Shown piece by piece: positions 61,181 through 64,000 of a stretch of DNA of 64,000 bases. The notes below the pieces were generated by a model. The model was not told the DNA's origin. It saw only the letters and a list, made by a program, of their open reading frames with translations, and searched no databases. The translations under genes were made by a program, and so were the position numbers. This DNA is from Tamarix chinensis. Taxonomy: Eukaryota > Streptophyta > Magnoliopsida > Caryophyllales > Tamaricaceae. Location: the NCBI GenBank assembly GCA_030549775.1, contig CM060173.1, positions 2,108,001 through 2,172,000 on the forward strand, given 5' to 3'. Every line of letters begins with the position of its first letter. Positions within the stretch are counted from its first letter, which is position 1.

Positions 61181-63142
61181 GATTAGCTTTAGATAGATAT
61201 TGTCTTTGATCTCAAAGTGGTAAAAAAATTGTTACTATGTGATCACTAAGAAAAGAAATTAATACGAAGTTCCAATTAAGTTGTTTCCTTAAATCATGAA
61301 TACTGTTTATCATAATGGCATGATTTTATGTAGTTAATATCACTTTTTTATGATATTATTATCACATATATGGTTCTTACGTGATATGCCATGTCACATA
61401 TATACCTTATGTGAAGCATGTTATGCCTTTTGAGCATATTGTAGTACTCAATGCTTAACCATGCTAGCTTTATCTTACTGGTCACTACTCATTCGATGAT
61501 GATTTGTGATTCCCTGACCTTTGATGATGATCTTGATGACTTTGATGTCATGTCATTAGATGGGTGGTGTTTGGGGTTTATGGGCATAGAGTTATAGCTA
61601 ACCAAATATCCTATCTTATTATAGCTTTAGGAGTGATTATCTCTTTTGGACTCTTAGTCCTATGTATTACCCTTTTCTTATGTTTTCCATTCTCTATGTA
61701 TTTTGGAGTTGATCTCCTAATTTTCCCCTTATGATTATGTGTGCGCGTGCGTGTGTATCTTTTGTTATTCTTCTTTTATTTCATTATTTAGAGTTTGAAA
61801 CGTTTTAGTCTTATACTTTATACAAGAATGGTACAACCATTATACTTGTACTATTTTTATATTGAGTGTGATGATAACACCTATTACTTTATAATTATGC
61901 TTGTGTAAAAAAATAATTTAGGGTTAGAGTGTCATAGCGTAAAATTTTGGTTGGCAACTTGAAAATAAGAAGCCTTTGGTAAGTTTTTCACATCCTTTTC
62001 TTCTCACCTATTATGAACCTAATCCGAGGCCAATTTGGGTTTCCTCATCATCTACACACTGATCATCAAAGGAGGCATCAAGATCAGCCCATTCAAGGTT
62101 ATCCATTTTTAAGTAGATGACCTTGGAGACCAATCCTACTAAAGCCTCTCAAAAACTCCACCCATGCAAGGGTATTCTTCATCTGATATGCATATTCCAA
62201 AGTCTCAATATCCATCATGTGTGAATGAGATTGCAAGGGTGAATTCATGTTCTAACATAATCTCTTATTAACGTGTCTTTGCTCAAGGAATAGGAGATGC
62301 TGACAATGGAGAGCCAAAGAAAATTGAGTGTATGTGCATTTTCATGTAGAAAATGTTTGGAACCCTAGGAGGTGGCCACTAGAACGAAACAAAGAGAACT
62401 AATAACATTAGTTGTGGACCAGTTCTAGGATGTTTGAAGTTGTATTTTTACATTATATATATATATGTGTGTGTGTGTGTTTGGGATATTTGTAGTTTGT
62501 TAAGGAGAGGGCGTAAATTTTAATATCTTATCTGATTATGGAAAAACACTAGACACACACAACCCCTAAACACGAGAGACGACTATGAATGTAACGCCTC
62601 CCTCTCGCCTAGAATGCAGCTAACTTCTCATAAAATATGTTTTCGTTTGAGGAGTGAAGACGACCATCTGGTCCTCTCCGTTTCGGAAAGAAAGACTTCT
62701 CGAGTCTCCTAGTGTGTACAGGTGCGGAAATGAAAAAAGAAATAGAAAAATAATATTTTTAAAAAAATTATAAAGTATATATGTGTATATTTTAAATAAA
62801 TGGAGAGTCAAAAATAAATATTAGAAAATATTTTATAAACGAAAACAACGGATCGGGAGTTTTTTTGCGTGAGTAGAGTCCCCCCACCCCACCCACCCTA
62901 CAAAAACCACTGTGATCCCCGTGTTGAACTAAAGGGCTGCTCTGACTACTAATAAAACCTTTCATCTTTGAGAAGTGATGAACTGATAATAGAGCTTTAC
63001 AAATTGAAGTGCCTGCATTCTAGTGATTTCTAACATGAAATCTATCAAGTTATGAACCTTATAAATATTAAAAAAATTCATATCTGGTGTATTGGCTTGT
63101 CTTTTCTGACAAAGTTACTCCCGTTTCATATATATACACATT
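61181..63142. other. Intergenic DNA downstream of CHUP1-like gene
   Basis: No gene supported. Contains an (AT)n(GT)n microsatellite at 62452-62481, a short alternating GTGTGCGCGTGCGTGTGT at 61739-61756 and a C-rich patch at 62880-62900. The last few hundred bases should include the 3' UTR of the gene that ends at 63143. Confidence 0.5.
62452..62481. repeat. (AT)n(GT)n microsatellite
   Basis: An AT run of about 14 nt passes into a GT run of about 16 nt. Confidence 0.93.
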
Positions 63143-64000
63143 CTACCGAGCTGGAAACTTGGTAGCATGCAGTCGTTTCAGTTCTTCAAATGCTTGTTGT
63201 GTTTCTGTATCAAATCCGCCTACAAACTGAGATTTCGGATAATTAGTTAGTCAGGGATCAGACCGTCGCCTGGGGGACATGCGCTATGGTCAAATACTGA
63301 AAATTTGAATGGTCATATATACCTGGTGAGCTCTATAAGCAAATCGAGCCGCTTGAAGAACGAGATCCTCTGTCTTGTGGCATGTAGAGCTTTGCAGTTC
63401 TCTAGCTGTCCTTTTCATGTACTCATTGGCTAGCTTCAGTGACCTTAATTTGACCTGCATAGAGTTCACGTATCAAAGTCTGCAGTCTATCGTTATTGCT
63501 ATCAAGCTTAGGTTGCTTCGAACTATGAACTGTAGGCAGTCGTGCCTCGAAGGATTTAGATTGCTTAGGAGGAATTTTAGTGTTCAATCCTCATGGGAAT
63601 TCTGCTATGTTCCAGCCATTCCCAGCAAATTGGTAGCTTTTTACCTTGTTGATTCTTGTTTCCATTCAGACCGTGTTAAGTTGAATCATAAACTGTTGCT
63701 CAATCCCTACGATCGTCTCTAGTTCTCTGTGGTGTGCGGAGTTATCTTTTGTTACGATATGAAGTTCCAAAATCGAGTCATTATGCAGCCACTAGTTCCC
63801 TCCGTGCTAAAGTTGTTTACTGTTGTAAGTTGTCTGAACCACCAGTAAGAGGGCGGAAAGAGAATACATCCAACTTTGAGAGAAGAAATAACCGATCATT
63901 ACCTGACCGAGCAATCCCCTGTCCATCATCCATTCCCAGGGTATCTGCAGTTCCTTGTATCTCTTGCTCGCTCCTTCCCTCACCCTTTCAATGTTAGCAA
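63143..64000 (-). CDS. CHUP1/IPGA1-like coiled-coil protein, last three exons
   Basis: Exons on the minus strand: 63903-64000 and beyond (ANIERVREGASKRYKELQ, then IPWEWMMDRGLLGQ), 63323-63454 (VKLRSLKLANEYMKRTAREL, ending ARFAYRAHQ) and 63143-63226 (FVGGFDTETQQAFEELKRL...PAR, stop TAG at 63143-63145). Junctions are GT-AG and in frame. The order RYKE-PWEWM..GL-GQ, KLxSLxLAxxYMKR, RFAYRxHQFxGGFD is the conserved C-terminal region of the plant CHUP1 family. CHUP1 anchors chloroplasts to actin; the PWEWM form is closer to IPGA1-like members, which act with microtubules. The N-terminal coiled coil lies outside the window, so the subgroup and function stay open. Confidence 0.9.

Overview
This window reads as nuclear DNA of a flowering plant. 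It is AT-rich, its genes are split into many short exons with GT-AG introns, and long terminal repeat (LTR) elements are nested inside one another. Only two host genes are recognisable. Both lie on the minus strand, one at each end, separated by about 50 kb of repeats.

Left end (178-12354, minus): 19 exons of the bifunctional enzyme 6-phosphofructo-2-kinase/fructose-2,6-bisphosphatase (plant F2KP). The reading order is an N-terminal starch-binding-like domain, a plant-specific linker, the kinase domain and the phosphatase domain. All 19 exons join in frame (1964 nt, 654 codons plus 2 nt). By comparison with the known plant protein, only about 90 C-terminal residues lie beyond base 1. Right end (63143-64000, minus): the last three exons, with the stop codon, of a CHUP1/IPGA1-like coiled-coil protein. 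A decayed second copy of the same 3' part lies at about 58470-59066.

Middle: 12.4-15.9 kb is AT-rich intergenic DNA with microsatellites and a degenerate tandem repeat. From 15.9 kb on there are at least four related 4.4-5.4 kb units, called A, C, D and E here. They have TG...CA ends, short inverted termini (TGTAACACCCC-like) and 5-bp target-site duplications, and no coding internal region: A 15875-25295 (GGAAA/AGAAA, decayed), C 41102-49522 (TGAAT), D 38543-58131 (CTCTA), E 53142-58025 (GAACC). They look like solo LTRs of one family with very long LTRs. Older relatives G, H and I fill 26-34.5 kb. D is split by C, by an unrelated 1.9 kb element F (TSD CATGT) and by E. C is split by a young CRM-like Ty3/gypsy element (45743-48751, TSD GCATG) that kept its LTRs, integrase and polypurine tract but lost everything upstream of the integrase. 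A is split by two truncated family members joined head to head, which form a 4.5 kb inverted repeat (B). A degenerate Ty1/copia pol fragment lies at 36.2-38.2 kb.

The insertion order follows from the nesting: D, then C, F and E; the CRM-like element after C; and B after A. The family carries two tandem arrays of its own, a GCCGGTGG hairpin-like unit and an ACCAAATT(G/A)CCC unit, plus a short open frame that stays open in three copies.
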